NCBI RefSeq assembly: GCF_000317245.1
Contig: NZ_AJLJ01000063.1
Span: 56,914 to 120,913 of the forward strand
From: Fischerella muscicola SAG 1427-1 = PCC 73103
GTDB lineage: Bacteria > Cyanobacteriota > Cyanobacteriia > Cyanobacteriales > Nostocaceae
Reading direction: 5' to 3'
Length of the DNA: 64,000 nt
Shown here: piece by piece, positions 1-9,068 of the stretch
How positions within the stretch are numbered: the first letter of the stretch is position 1
Layout: the number at the start of each line of letters is the position of its first letter
The notes under the pieces: model-generated
Seen by the model: the letters and a program-made list of their open reading frames with translations, nothing else
What the model was told of the DNA's origin: nothing
Database searches by the model: none
Program-made: the position numbers and the translations under genes

Positions 1-321
1 ATATAAACAAAAATAAAAATATATCAATCTTAAGAAGTAAACCTAGTTAAGAAAAATTATTTCCACTAAGTATTACTTTGGCAATAAAATTAACTCTTGT
101 TTTTTAGCCGTATTTAATGGATGATTTACTATATATTGATCCCGATTCTCAACAACCACTTTTTTACTGATTTTTTTTATGCAACCTCGTAAAAATTCAG
201 CAATAAACCAATTAATTTCTAAGAAGTGTTGCATACAATCGGCATTAGTTTATTACTTAGGATATATGTGAAATTAGGAAATCTTGCTGAGGGAGCAAAG
301 TAGGAGCACAGGGGTAAAATT
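1..321. other. AT-rich leader region, no gene seen
   Basis: This stretch is AT-rich, with stops in all frames and no recognisable RNA gene or repeat. A purine-rich AGGAG lies at 302-306 about 15 bases before the first gene, so the end of the stretch presumably holds its promoter and leader. Confidence 0.5.
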
Positions 322-1929
322 ATGCAAACATTAAACTTATCTGATGTAGAGCAAGCTGACCCATTCAAATTTCTTCAGTTAACTTTGCGCGATCGCTGGC
401 AAAGTATTGAAGGCCCTACCGAAAGTAGTGATGTAGATATATTAGTGATTCCCTCTCTTAGTATTGATCAGCGAGAACTCAAAAAAGTCGAAGGTTACGA
501 ACACTATGAAGAGCGATTATTATTCTCACTGATTCGTTTGTGGAATCCGCGCAATAGATTAATTTATGTCACATCTGTGCCGTTACATCCTAGTATTATC
601 GACTATTATTTACAACTGTTACCAGGCATACCCTTTTCCCATGCTCGCAATCGTTTGCTATTACTTTCCACCTATGATTCTTCCTTAAAACCCCTCAGTC
701 AAAAAATTTTAGAACGTCCCCGTTTGCTGCATCGCATTCGTCAGGCGTTAAGGCTAGACAAATCATTCATGATCTGCTACAACTCAACACCATTAGAAGC
801 AGAATTATCTGTCAAATTAAATGTGCCATTATATGCTGCGGCACCACAATTGCAAATTTGGGGAACAAAAAGTGGTAGCCGTCAAATATTTGCAGAAACG
901 GTCGTGCCATATCCAGATGGTAGTGAATTAGTTCATAGTATTGCTGATTTGGAAGAAGCTGCTGTGCAATTATGGGAACGCCAGCCAACATTAAAAAGAA
1001 TGGTTGTCAAGCTCAACGAAGGCTTTTCAGGAGAAGGAAATGCGCTATTAGACTTAAGACCAGTGGCAAATATCGCGCCTCCGAATGGTTCTCATGCTGA
1101 ACGTTTAGCAGCAATTAGCGATCGCTTGCCAAAAATGGGTTTTCAAACTAGCCAAGAGACATGGGAAAACTTTTCAGGACGCATTAGTGAGTTAGGCGCA
1201 ATTGTAGAAGCATTTGTGGAGGGTGAAGTCAAGCGATCGCCCAGTGTCCAAGGACGAATTACACCTCTAGGCGAAGTGGAAATCCTTTCTACCCATGACC
1301 AAATTCTTGGCGGCCCGGATGGACAGGTTTATCTTGGTTGTCGATTTCCTGCGGATGAAGCCTATCGTGTCCAATTGCAATTATTAGGCACAAAAATTGG
1401 CATGAAATTGGCAGAAAAAGGCGCACTCGAACGATTTGGAGTCGATTTTATCGCTGTTGAGCAAGACAATGGACAATGGGATCTCCAAGCAATAGAAATT
1501 AACCTGCGTAAAGGCGGAACCACTCATCCCTTTATGACCTTAAAATTATTAACCAACGGACGTTACGACTTTTCTACAGGCTTGTTTTACTCCCAGCAAG
1601 GACGTCCCAAATACTACATCGCCACCGACAACCTGCAAAAAGATCGTTATCGAGGACTCTTACCCAACGACTTAATGGACATCATCGCCCATCACAGGCT
1701 GCACTTTGACACCGGCACAGAAACAGGTACAGTTTTTCATTTGATGGGTTGCCTGTCCCAGTTTGGTAAGCTAGGCTTAACCAGCATCGGCGATTCTCCT
1801 CAACAAGCAGACGAAATATATAATAAAGTCGTTAAAGTCTTAGATGAAGAAACTTATAGCAACAATCAAGACTATTCCTCCGTCTTAGAACATACTTTTC
1901 CCATGGCTTGGGATGGGTTTAGTTGTTAG
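322..1929 (+). CDS. Peptide ligase PGM1-related ATP-grasp protein
   Basis: The 535-residue protein resembles the cyanobacterial proteins annotated as peptide ligase PGM1-related. Known family members are ATP-grasp enzymes that join a carboxylate to an amine at the cost of ATP; the pheganomycin enzyme PGM1 is the namesake. The C-terminal two thirds carries the ATP-grasp signs: a KLNEGFSGEGNALLDL lysine/glycine loop near residue 230, an acidic EAFVEGEV strand near 300, and an AIEINLRKGGTTHP metal-binding and substrate segment near 395. The substrate cannot be read from the sequence. It stands alone, 250 bases upstream of a kinase gene on the same strand, with long tandem repeats between them. 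The ATG start has a purine-rich stretch about 15 bases upstream. No peptide precursor gene is seen next to it. Confidence 0.8.
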   Translation: MQTLNLSDVEQADPFKFLQLTLRDRWQSIEGPTESSDVDILVIPSLSIDQRELKKVEGYEHYEERLLFSLIRLWNPRNRLIYVTSVPLHPSIIDYYLQLLPGIPFSHARNRLLLLSTYDSSLKPLSQKILERPRLLHRIRQALRLDKSFMICYNSTPLEAELSVKLNVPLYAAAPQLQIWGTKSGSRQIFAETVVPYPDGSELVHSIADLEEAAVQLWERQPTLKRMVVKLNEGFSGEGNALLDLRPVANIAPPNGSHAERLAAISDRLPKMGFQTSQETWENFSGRISELGAIVEAFVEGEVKRSPSVQGRITPLGEVEILSTHDQILGGPDGQVYLGCRFPADEAYRVQLQLLGTKIGMKLAEKGALERFGVDFIAVEQDNGQWDLQAIEINLRKGGTTHPFMTLKLLTNGRYDFSTGLFYSQQGRPKYYIATDNLQKDRYRGLLPNDLMDIIAHHRLHFDTGTETGTVFHLMGCLSQFGKLGLTSIGDSPQQADEIYNKVVKVLDEETYSNNQDYSSVLEHTFPMAWDGFSC

Positions 1930-1942
1930 GGAAAGGGGATTG

Positions 1943-1977
1943 GGGATCAGGGATCGGGGATCGGGGATCGGGGATCG
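1943..1977. repeat. Heptamer tandem repeat (GGGATCR x5)
   Basis: Five consecutive copies of the 7-base unit GGGATCG (first copy ends in A) lie just after the ATP-grasp stop codon. This is the short tandemly repeated repetitive (STRR) heptamer type known from heterocystous cyanobacteria. A complementary, degenerate version (CCCCGATCCCC) follows at about 2100-2135, so the two could fold back on each other around the nonamer array. Confidence 0.85.
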
Positions 1978-1998
1978 GTTATTCTCCCTTCCCTTGTC

Positions 1999-2087
1999 CC
2001 CCACACACCCCACACACCCCACACACCCCACACACCCCACACACCCCACACACCCCACACACCCCACACACCCCACACACCCCACAC
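1999..2087. repeat. Nonamer tandem array (CCCCACACA x9.9)
   Basis: Nine perfect copies of CCCCACACA and a tenth partial copy run without interruption. They create open frames on both strands that read as Thr-His-Pro or Gly-Cys-Val repeats; these are artefacts and not genes. A perfect array of this kind is expected to vary in copy number between strains. Confidence 0.95.
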
Positions 2088-2179
2088 TCCCCTTTCCCCT
2101 TTCCCCGATCCCCGTTACCCCTATCCCCAATCCCCGGTCAGGTGATTATAATCAACTCAGCCATTGTCTTTGAGCGGTT

Positions 2180-3976
2180 GTGTTCAACACTACTGAAATT
2201 CACTGCATCAATCCAGACTGTCAGCGTCCCTATCCTCAGCGTTGGGGGAACAAATTCTGCCATTGCTGTGGTGCGCCTCTACAGCTGATAGATCGCTATG
2301 TCCCTTTGAGACGCTTGGGATCGGGAGGTTTTGCCCAAATTTACACAGTTTGGGATCAAAAAACTCAAACCCAAAGGGTGCTAAAGGTGTTGGTAGAAGA
2401 TTCACCAAAAGCACGAGAGTTGTTTGCTCAAGAAGCATCTGTTTTGAGTAGTTTGCGACATCCTGGTGTTCCCAAAGTCGAGTCAGATGGTTATTTTCAA
2501 CGCATTTGGGTTCATGGAAAGGGACAGCAGACTCTACCTTGTTTGGTAATGGAAAAAATTAATGGTCAAACTTTGGAGGAAGTATTATACAAGCAGTATC
2601 CTCAAGGATGTCCACAAGATTTGGTGTTGGCTTGGTTAAGCCAAGCTGTGGAAATTTTACGGCATTTGCACCAACGCAATATTATTCATCGTGATATCAA
2701 GCCTTCTAATTTGATGCTGCGTACTCTGTCTAAATCCCCCCTTGATCAGAGAAAAGCCAAAGAAGCAAATCCGCTGGTACTGATTGATTTTGGTGGCGCA
2801 AAACAATTTGCTGCCACAAATGTTATTTCTCAACCACGATCTACAAAGTTGTTTTCTTCTGGTTACAGTCCACCAGAACAAGTGATGGGAGGTCATGTTG
2901 AACCCAGCGCTGATTTTTATGCTTTGGGTAGGACAACGGTTGAGTTGCTGACGGGTAAGCATCCAGTGGACTTAGAAGATCCCTTGACGGGAGAGTTGCA
3001 CTGGCGTTCACAATGTCGTGTTCACCCGCAGTTAGCAGATTTGCTCGATGAAATGATGCAAGAAGAAGCGCGATCGCGTCCGGAAAACACAGCTGTCATC
3101 CAAAGACGTTTGGCACAGATTGATCAATCACTACCAAATCCTGTAGGGACGAACAAGACAAGCAAAACAAATAGTCGCAACATTACTTTAGTTCTCACTA
3201 ACACTCGATTATCTCCAATTCTCAGATATTTCTCTGATTTAAGAAAACAAATTCAAAACTCTGTTGTTAATTTTGCCCAAGCCATTGGTCAAATAATTCT
3301 TTTTGTATTTGGTGCGATCGCTAAAGTTATTCGCGCCTGTTTGGATACTGTTTGGACAATGATTCTCACCAGTGTTGGCGCTGCTGGGGGTACTTTTTTT
3401 GGTTATGTTTTAGCCAATTACACAGAATGGGGAAAACAAGTTGGCGAATCCTTATCTAATCAATTATCTCTGTTGTTAGGGAACAATCAGTCTGTGTTGG
3501 GATCAGAGATTCTTCTTTTTGCCGGCGCTGGGTTAGGTACTGCGTGGGGAATAGTCACAGCCGGAGGTTATGGACAGCGACGACGGTTTTTAGCTGCATC
3601 GTTGATGGGAATTTTTGGCTATGGATTTGGCTGGTTCATTCTGCAATTAATCACACCAAAAGAAGATGGTGAAGGATTGATAGCCTTGATTTTAGCCGCA
3701 GTTTCACTGCTAACCTTGGGCTTAGGTCTGCGTAGCCATCATATAGTTCATGCTATAGTTACTGCTTTTGGTACAGCACTACCGTTTGCATTTTTGCTTT
3801 ATGTTGGTCTACCACTGACCATATTCGATGACTTTTTTAGCCCTACCAATAACTGGCACGAATTATTGTGGAAAATAGGTTTTTTTGGTTTGGTAGGTGT
3901 TGTAATTAGTTTTTGGTTGGGAGTGAGTCATTACCTAGTTGTGCCTGGATTGCGCTTATTAGGATGGCGTGATTGA
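2180..3976 (+). CDS. Membrane serine/threonine protein kinase with N-terminal zinc ribbon
   Basis: This is a 598-residue Hanks-type kinase. A four-cysteine zinc-ribbon-like head (Cys9, Cys14, Cys27, Cys29/30) precedes the kinase domain, which runs from about residue 40 to 315. It has the glycine loop LGSGGFAQIY, the catalytic IIHRDIKPSNLM and the metal-binding LIDFGGAKQF, so it should be active. The C-terminal half (about 360-598) is a run of roughly five or six hydrophobic segments, placing the kinase at the inner face of a membrane. The start is GTG; upstream in-frame sequence runs into the repeat array, and the zinc ribbon begins immediately after this GTG. Its phosphorylation target is unknown. 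Stress or cell-envelope signalling would be typical of the family but is not shown here. Confidence 0.92.
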   Translation: MFNTTEIHCINPDCQRPYPQRWGNKFCHCCGAPLQLIDRYVPLRRLGSGGFAQIYTVWDQKTQTQRVLKVLVEDSPKARELFAQEASVLSSLRHPGVPKVESDGYFQRIWVHGKGQQTLPCLVMEKINGQTLEEVLYKQYPQGCPQDLVLAWLSQAVEILRHLHQRNIIHRDIKPSNLMLRTLSKSPLDQRKAKEANPLVLIDFGGAKQFAATNVISQPRSTKLFSSGYSPPEQVMGGHVEPSADFYALGRTTVELLTGKHPVDLEDPLTGELHWRSQCRVHPQLADLLDEMMQEEARSRPENTAVIQRRLAQIDQSLPNPVGTNKTSKTNSRNITLVLTNTRLSPILRYFSDLRKQIQNSVVNFAQAIGQIILFVFGAIAKVIRACLDTVWTMILTSVGAAGGTFFGYVLANYTEWGKQVGESLSNQLSLLLGNNQSVLGSEILLFAGAGLGTAWGIVTAGGYGQRRRFLAASLMGIFGYGFGWFILQLITPKEDGEGLIALILAAVSLLTLGLGLRSHHIVHAIVTAFGTALPFAFLLYVGLPLTIFDDFFSPTNNWHELLWKIGFFGLVGVVISFWLGVSHYLVVPGLRLLGWRD

Positions 3977-3985
3977 AAAGGAGAT

Positions 3986-4083
3986 CGGGCATTGGGCTAA
4001 ACAAGTCAAAAGTTCTTAATTTTGACTTTTGACTTTTGACTTTTGAATTGATAAGTCCCCCTTCTCTTGTTCCCTATGCCCAA
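3986..4083. repeat. Composite dispersed repeat with TTTTGAC heptamers
   Basis: The segment starts GGGCATTGGGCTAAACAAGT, passes through about three to four TTTTGAC heptamers and ends in TTTTGAATTGATAAGTCCCC followed by pyrimidine-rich sequence. The same order of modules recurs at 50521-50660. It lies directly downstream of the kinase stop codon. Confidence 0.75.
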
Positions 4084-4114
4084 TATCAGCAAAATATAAT
4101 ACTCAAAAATAAGA

Positions 4115-4153
4115 ATTCCCCCTTGCCTTTTAGTTATTTTGGCTTGGGGGAAT
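4115..4153. repeat. Inverted repeat ATTCCCCC/GGGGGAAT
   Basis: Eight-base perfect arms (4115-4122 and 4146-4153), with imperfect extension TTGCC/GGCTT, surround an AT-rich loop. It could be a terminator for the kinase gene, but only a weak T tract follows, so it is recorded as a hairpin only. Confidence 0.5.
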
Positions 4154-4368
4154 GCAATATTTCGTTGGCTATAGAGTTTCAGTATAATGTTTGATGCTTT
4201 TTATTTTATAAACTTTAGTTTGGTTTTGACTAGTAAAATCACCAGGTTTTACAGTAGTTTTACAGTTTCTTGATGTCTGCTTTATACCGACAATTTTTGT
4301 ATCAATCCTATTATGATAGCAGTACATCACCTAAGTGAATTCTCAACTTTGAAATTACTGTAAAAAAC

Positions 4369-4932
4369 ATGAAATTCCAGATGATCGCCACAGCTGCCTT
4401 GTTAGCCTGTATTGGAGTTACAGAGCAGGCTTTTGCTTTTAACCAACTAGATTTAGACCAGCTAAAAGCATCAGGTTCTTGTCCTCGGTGCGATTTAAGT
4501 GGTGCTGATTTAAGTAAAGCTAACTTAACTGGAGCAAATTTACGCGAAGCTAATCTCAAAGCAGCTATTTTAACTGGTGCTAATCTTACCAATGCCGATC
4601 TGACAAGTGCAAATCTAGAAAGCGCTACATTAACTGGAGCTAATCTCACAGCTGCTTCTTTTACAGGTACATATCTTAAAGGAGCATCCCTAGACAATAC
4701 TAATCTGAGTTTTACTGGTTTTATTGGTGCCAATCTCGAAGGTGCTAACCTGAAGGGGGCTAGAGAACAATTTACTAATTATCGAGGCGCAAATTTCCGA
4801 GTCACCACTCTATCCAATGGTGTCATCACTTCTAATAAGCCTTATTGGTGGTCTTTACAGCGTTTTTCTCCAAGGCAGTGTAACAAATTTACCGAAAATA
4901 ACATGAATGGCTCAACCTGTTCTACAGATTGA
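4369..4932 (+). CDS. Secreted pentapeptide-repeat protein
   Basis: This 187-residue protein has a cleavable-looking signal peptide (hydrophobic core about 5-17, likely cut after AFA at residue 23). About eleven pentapeptide repeats of the A(D/N)L-x-x type follow, such as GADLSKANLTGANLREANL. Pentapeptide repeats fold into a right-handed quadrilateral beta helix; in cyanobacteria such proteins are often exported to the periplasm or thylakoid lumen, usually with unknown function. A Cys-x-x-Cys pair (PRCD region near residue 40) precedes the repeats. The C-terminal 45 residues have no repeats. It stands alone with gaps of nearly 300 bases or more on each side. Confidence 0.85.
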   Translation: MKFQMIATAALLACIGVTEQAFAFNQLDLDQLKASGSCPRCDLSGADLSKANLTGANLREANLKAAILTGANLTNADLTSANLESATLTGANLTAASFTGTYLKGASLDNTNLSFTGFIGANLEGANLKGAREQFTNYRGANFRVTTLSNGVITSNKPYWWSLQRFSPRQCNKFTENNMNGSTCSTD

Positions 4933-5224
4933 CAAGTAAACACAAAAATCTCAAAATCTCTCTCCGACTAAATTTAAGTGGTTGGAATGTTGGTTTCCAC
5001 TTATTTCCATCCACTTATTAATATTTTTGTATAAAAAGTTAGCAAGAGCTATAAACAGAAAACAAGCTAAATTACTCTTGACTGCGGAACACTTTAAATG
5101 TAAAAGTATTTTGTCAATTATTTTACATTAACTTTACTCAGTAACACTCGTTGTTGTGAATAAAAGTTATTTGTAGATTAACACTTCTTTATCATTAAAT
5201 TAAAGACTTTAAAATCATAGAAAA

Positions 5225-6409
5225 ATGCTTAGTCGTATTAAAGATTTAGCAACAACGATCGCTCCACGTCTAATAGAAATTCGTCGCCATATCCATTCTC
5301 ACCCAGAACTTAGCGGTCAAGAGTATCAAACAGCCGCCTTTGTGGCTGGAGTTTTATCTTCCAGTGGACTACATGTACAAGAAGGAGTAGGTAAAACAGG
5401 TGTGATCGCAGAATTGCAAGGTACTGGTGAGGATAAACGAATTTTGGCAATTCGTACTGATATGGATGCTTTACCCATACAGGAACGTGCCGATGTAGAA
5501 TTCACTTCTCGTACAGAAGGTGTGATGCACGCTTGTGGTCATGATGTTCACGCCACAGTCGGTTTGGGAACTGCGATGATTTTGTCTCAGATTTGCGAAG
5601 AGATTCCTGGGAAAGTACGATTTTTATTTCAGCCAGCCGAAGAAATTGCTCAAGGAGCAAGCTGGATGGTATCAGATGGAGCAATGGATCAAGTTAGTGG
5701 TGTTTTGGGTGTTCATGTTTTCCCTTCAATCCCCGCAGGTTCAATAGGTGTACGTTATGGCGCCTTGACAGCGGCGGCGGATGATCTAGAGATTATTATT
5801 ATGGGCGAATCAGGACATGGTGCTCGTCCCCACGAAGCAATCGATGCTATTTGGATTGCTTCCCAAGTTATTACTACACTACAGCAAGCAATTAGCCGCA
5901 CACAGAATCCTTTGCGTCCAGTAGTGTTAAGCATAGGCAAAATTAACGGTGGTAGAGCGCCGAATGTGATTGCTGACAAAGTTCAGTTATTGGGAACAGT
6001 ACGATCGCTTCATCCCGAAACCCGTGCTAATTTACCCAACTGGATTGAAAAATTAGTTGCTAGTGTCTGCAATTCCTATGGTGCGAAATATGAAGTTAAC
6101 TATCGTCAGGGAGTTCCTAGTGTGCAGAATGATTACTTCCTGACACAGTTATTACAATCATCCGCAGAAGAAGCCTGGGGAAGCGATCGCGTCCAAGTTT
6201 TACCTGAACCTTCCCTTGGTGCAGAAGATTTTTCTATATATTTAGAACACTCTCCAGGTAGTATGTTTCGTTTAGGTGTGGGTTTCCCAGAGCGGCTCAT
6301 CAATTATCCACTCCACCATCCCCTATTTGAAATTGATGAATCAGCGATTGTCACTGGAGTTGTAACGATGGCATATACTGCTTATCGATATTGGCAACAG
6401 CTAACTTAA
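5225..6409 (+). CDS. M20 family amidohydrolase (N-acyl-amino-acid hydrolase type)
   Basis: The 394-residue protein is a full-length M20 peptidase/amidohydrolase. This group hydrolyses N-acyl or conjugated amino acids (IAA-amino acid hydrolase, hippurate hydrolase and N-acetyl-amino-acid deacetylase types). Visible metal and catalytic segments are TDMDALPIQE near residue 80, HACGHDVHATVG near 103, QPAEEIAQGA near 140 and the C-terminal HHPLFEIDE near 365. The middle lid/dimerisation domain begins near 185 (ESGHGARPHEAIDA). No signal peptide is seen, so it is probably cytosolic. The exact substrate is undetermined. The gene is monocistronic as far as the spacing shows. Confidence 0.9.
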   Translation: MLSRIKDLATTIAPRLIEIRRHIHSHPELSGQEYQTAAFVAGVLSSSGLHVQEGVGKTGVIAELQGTGEDKRILAIRTDMDALPIQERADVEFTSRTEGVMHACGHDVHATVGLGTAMILSQICEEIPGKVRFLFQPAEEIAQGASWMVSDGAMDQVSGVLGVHVFPSIPAGSIGVRYGALTAAADDLEIIIMGESGHGARPHEAIDAIWIASQVITTLQQAISRTQNPLRPVVLSIGKINGGRAPNVIADKVQLLGTVRSLHPETRANLPNWIEKLVASVCNSYGAKYEVNYRQGVPSVQNDYFLTQLLQSSAEEAWGSDRVQVLPEPSLGAEDFSIYLEHSPGSMFRLGVGFPERLINYPLHHPLFEIDESAIVTGVVTMAYTAYRYWQQLT

Positions 6410-6575
6410 ATCTGAAAATGCTCCAAAATTAGGGCTTTTATCTTGAGAATTAACCAATAAATTGGGTAGCAAATTTGCAGTACCTTAGAAATCCAGACAC
6501 TCGGAATTGACACAGCAACCAATCCGAGAGGAAATTTGCAGGTTCGCTAAAATTCTTGTTACATAGTTCATTTCT

Positions 6576-6677
6576 TTAATCATGAGAATGATTGTTCGGA
6601 AAAAGGTAGGCGATCGCAACCCAACCAGACAAAGTCAGTAAACTTACGAAAAATCCAGCCAGAAAAATAATATACAT
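6576..6677 (-). CDS. Putative small single-span membrane protein (33 aa)
   Basis: A 33-residue open frame on the minus strand begins MYIIFLAGFFVSLL, continues through one hydrophobic span and ends in a polar tail (NNHSHD). Its composition resembles the very small membrane subunits found in cyanobacterial photosynthetic or respiratory complexes, but I do not recognise it as any of them. There is no convincing Shine-Dalgarno sequence and nothing confirms expression. It lies in an otherwise gene-free 700-base gap. Confidence 0.35.
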   Translation of the reverse strand: MYIIFLAGFFVSLLTLSGWVAIAYLFPNNHSHD

Positions 6678-6965
6678 ATTCAATCAACATTAATATTTTG
6701 TATTACAAAAATTCGACTTTTATTTTCAAATATAAAATTTTTTCCAATCAATATTCTTAAGGCACTTATCAACCAATTATTTATAGTTAAAAATAATTGT
6801 AGATAATGCCTGGCTATGGCTTAATTCAAGGTACATAGTCTGTGATTTTAAAGTGAATTTATCAGTAATTATTTATAAACTATCAATTGGATATGAAGTA
6901 GTTATGACTGTTTTGTGTCGATGTCTTGTATTTAATTAATGTTATCTAAGTGCAGCTTGGCAAAA

Positions 6966-7010
6966 GGTTAAAGGGTAAAGGAACCAAGAAACACCTTTCT
7001 CCCTTTAACC
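6966..7010. repeat. Hairpin GGTTAAAGGG/CCCTTTAACC
   Basis: Perfect 10-base arms at 6966-6975 and 7001-7010 enclose a 25-base spacer. It resembles the 'weight-of-G' filler hairpins common between cyanobacterial genes. No T tract follows on either strand. Confidence 0.6.
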
Positions 7011-7026
7011 GAAATATATTGAGCTT

Positions 7027-7122
7027 AGTACAACCTTGCGTAAAATCGTAGCGGTCTTAAACGCAGAGGGACGCAGAGTATTTCCGCATATAATTCGCTA
7101 CGAATTAATGAAACGTTGTACT
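7027..7122. mobile_element. MITE-like element, family D
   Basis: The ends are AGTACAAC (7027-7034) and GTTGTACT (7115-7122), with the similarity continuing inward to TCGTAGCG on both sides. The core contains ACGCAGAGGGACGCAGAG. The right terminus touches the stop codon of the sterol-desaturase-like gene. Relatives occur at 34508 and 52065. Confidence 0.7.
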
Positions 7123-7622
7123 TAGATGCGTGAATATTTGAAATGTAGCCTCAGCAAACGTAGCCAACGCAACCAAATTTTTGCAGGTTGGTCGAAAAAT
7201 GTGAAAATATCGCCGTAGCCTAAGTTAGTTTTTTGATGATGCTGCCAGTGTACTTCGGGAGTTGTGATAAATAAAACTTGGCACAAGCTGGTTACAAATT
7301 TGGGAGTTTGCCAATCCATGACACTGGTATGTCTCCACCATACATGAAACTGACCAAACAATAGCCCACAGATAACACCAACCGGAGATAAATTCCATAA
7401 AAATATAGCTACTAATAAATATGGCAAAGCACCTAAAATACCATCTAAGAGAACTAAAGCATTAACAGTCAATATTGCGTAGTGGCGAAAGTTCTTTTTG
7501 GCAGAGTGATGGGTTTTAATATGTAGGCTACCAAAAACATGTTCTGGCACATGGTAACAAAAAGTGGAAAGAAAATCACCAAAAAATAGTAATAACCAAG
7601 CAACAGTAATAGACTCAAGCAT
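7122..7622 (-). CDS. Sterol desaturase/fatty acid hydroxylase superfamily protein
   Basis: The 166-residue membrane protein has the histidine clusters of the di-iron sterol desaturase/fatty acid hydroxylase superfamily: HVPEH near residue 24, HIKTHH near 34, WWRHTS near 94 and HWQHH near 124. Three to four hydrophobic stretches surround them. Family members use oxygen and an external electron donor to hydroxylate or desaturate lipids or carotenoids. The protein is shorter than typical 200-300 residue members, close to the beta-carotene-hydroxylase-like small forms. The substrate is unknown. The stop codon lies at the edge of a MITE-like element, so the C-terminus could have been altered by it. 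Confidence 0.8.
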   Translation of the reverse strand: MLESITVAWLLLFFGDFLSTFCYHVPEHVFGSLHIKTHHSAKKNFRHYAILTVNALVLLDGILGALPYLLVAIFLWNLSPVGVICGLLFGQFHVWWRHTSVMDWQTPKFVTSLCQVLFITTPEVHWQHHQKTNLGYGDIFTFFDQPAKIWLRWLRLLRLHFKYSRI

Positions 7623-7871
7623 TTGTAATCCTCACATCCCGTAACGATTCGATGTATAGATGTATGCCACTTGCAACGCCGAATCTACTCAGCAACAATT
7701 GTTGGATAACTTGCAGTTTATATACATCTAAAAATCTATAGGTTTGCCGTATTTTACTACAGCGATCGCACGGCTTTGTGGATAAAGTAAAACATTTTCA
7801 GTAAATCTTGAGTTAAAAATAGTACAAGCTTAGGTTAAGGGATCGGGGATCCGGGATCGGGAAATGGAGCA

Positions 7872-9059
7872 TTACTGTTTATTACTGTTTATTCTCTCCC
7901 GTGTCCCCCCTATCCCTTTATCCCCGACCCCCGACCCCCGATCCCCGGATAAAGGTAGGGAAAAACGAAAGGTGCTTCCTACTCCAAGTTCACTTTCTAC
8001 TTCCATGTAGCCGCCTTGTAGTTCTACTAAGCGGCGAGAGATGGTTAAACCTATACCAGTACCACCGGAGTGGCGATCGCGAGATTTGTCAGCTCGCCAA
8101 AAGCGTTCAAATATATGGGGTAAATCTTCTGGTGCTATGCCCATGCCTGTGTCAATGACTGCTATCCAGAGTTTTGAATCATCAACCCAAGCTTGGATAG
8201 TAATTGTACCTTGATGTGTGTAGCGTACTGCATTCCCGACTAAGTTTACCAACACCTGTTCTGTGCGATCAATATCTGCCAAGACAAGAGGTAACTCGGC
8301 TGGACACTTCAGTTGTAGACTTGGCCCATCTTCGAGCAATTGATCAGCAAACCTAGTTACTAATGACTCTAATAAGGGACGTATATTGAGAGATTTGATA
8401 TTAATTGGCAAATAACCGGCTTCTGCTTTGGAAAGTTCTTGCAAGTCATTTACTAATCGCTCTAAGCGTTTGGTTTCTCTAACTAACCGCACATAAATTT
8501 CTGGGGAGGGTTCCATGCTCCCATCAGCTAGTTCCTCTAAGTAACCACGTACTACTGTCAGAGGTGTCCGCAATTCGTGAGTCATATCTCCAATTAATTC
8601 CCGTCGCCGCTTTTCTACTCCTTCTAAGCTTGCGGCCATACGGTTGAAACTTGTTCCCAATCTATTGAGTTCTGGAATGTCTGACATCGGTAGTCGAGCA
8701 TTCAGTCTACCTGTAGCAAACTCTTGAGTAACTTTTTCCATCTGACTCAAGCCTTGCATAATGCGCCTAGAAACCCAGAAACTTAAGCCTCCTGCTGCTG
8801 TACCACCGACAATCACTGACCAGACAGTACTGCGCCTCCAAGCGCCTTCAAATCCGTCAACTAATTCTGTACGGATATGAAATAATCTGTAACCTCGTTT
8901 TTCTAATTGCTCTAAGTGGAGGACAAAAAAACGTGGAGAAGAAAGCTTGCTGATGATTACAAGGGCGAGTACCCCCACAATCATCACTACTAAGTGGGAG
9001 AAAAATAAGCGAGTTGCCAAAGGTAAGGACTTTGTTGATCGCCAACCCTTGTTAATCAT
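7872..9059 (-). CDS. Sensor histidine kinase (BaeS-like layout)
   Basis: The 395-residue protein has two membrane spans (about 16-38 and 78-98) flanking a short external loop, then HAMP (about 98-150), HisKA with phospho-acceptor His161 in MTHELRTP, and an HATPase domain with LVNLVGNAVRY (N box), DTGMGI (G1) and GTGIGL (G2). It should autophosphorylate and pass phosphate to the response regulator 9 bases upstream in the same operon. The external sensing loop is only about 40 residues. The last 25 residues (GDRGSGVGDKGIGG and onward) are encoded by GGGGATC/GGGGGTC type tandem repeats and are unlike any kinase domain, so the repeat has probably extended the original C-terminus. Confidence 0.93.
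   Translation of the reverse strand: MINKGWRSTKSLPLATRLFFSHLVVMIVGVLALVIISKLSSPRFFVLHLEQLEKRGYRLFHIRTELVDGFEGAWRRSTVWSVIVGGTAAGGLSFWVSRRIMQGLSQMEKVTQEFATGRLNARLPMSDIPELNRLGTSFNRMAASLEGVEKRRRELIGDMTHELRTPLTVVRGYLEELADGSMEPSPEIYVRLVRETKRLERLVNDLQELSKAEAGYLPINIKSLNIRPLLESLVTRFADQLLEDGPSLQLKCPAELPLVLADIDRTEQVLVNLVGNAVRYTHQGTITIQAWVDDSKLWIAVIDTGMGIAPEDLPHIFERFWRADKSRDRHSGGTGIGLTISRRLVELQGGYMEVESELGVGSTFRFSLPLSGDRGSGVGDKGIGGTRERINSNKQ
7905..7950. repeat. STRR heptamer cluster inside the kinase 3' end
   Basis: Repeated CCCCGACC/CCCCGATC units, with a related GGGATCCGGGATCGGG stretch about 60 bases away at 7846-7861, overlap the last codons of the histidine kinase. The same heptamer family occurs at 1943-1977. 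Confidence 0.7.
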
Positions 9060-9068
9060 GTTAAAACT

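Noticed and set aside
1885..2288. Three open frames (81, 86 and 121 residues) over the nonamer array
   Set aside because: They are translations of CCCCACACA repeats (Thr-His-Pro or Gly-Cys-Val) with no start context or family; the kinase gene overlaps one of them.
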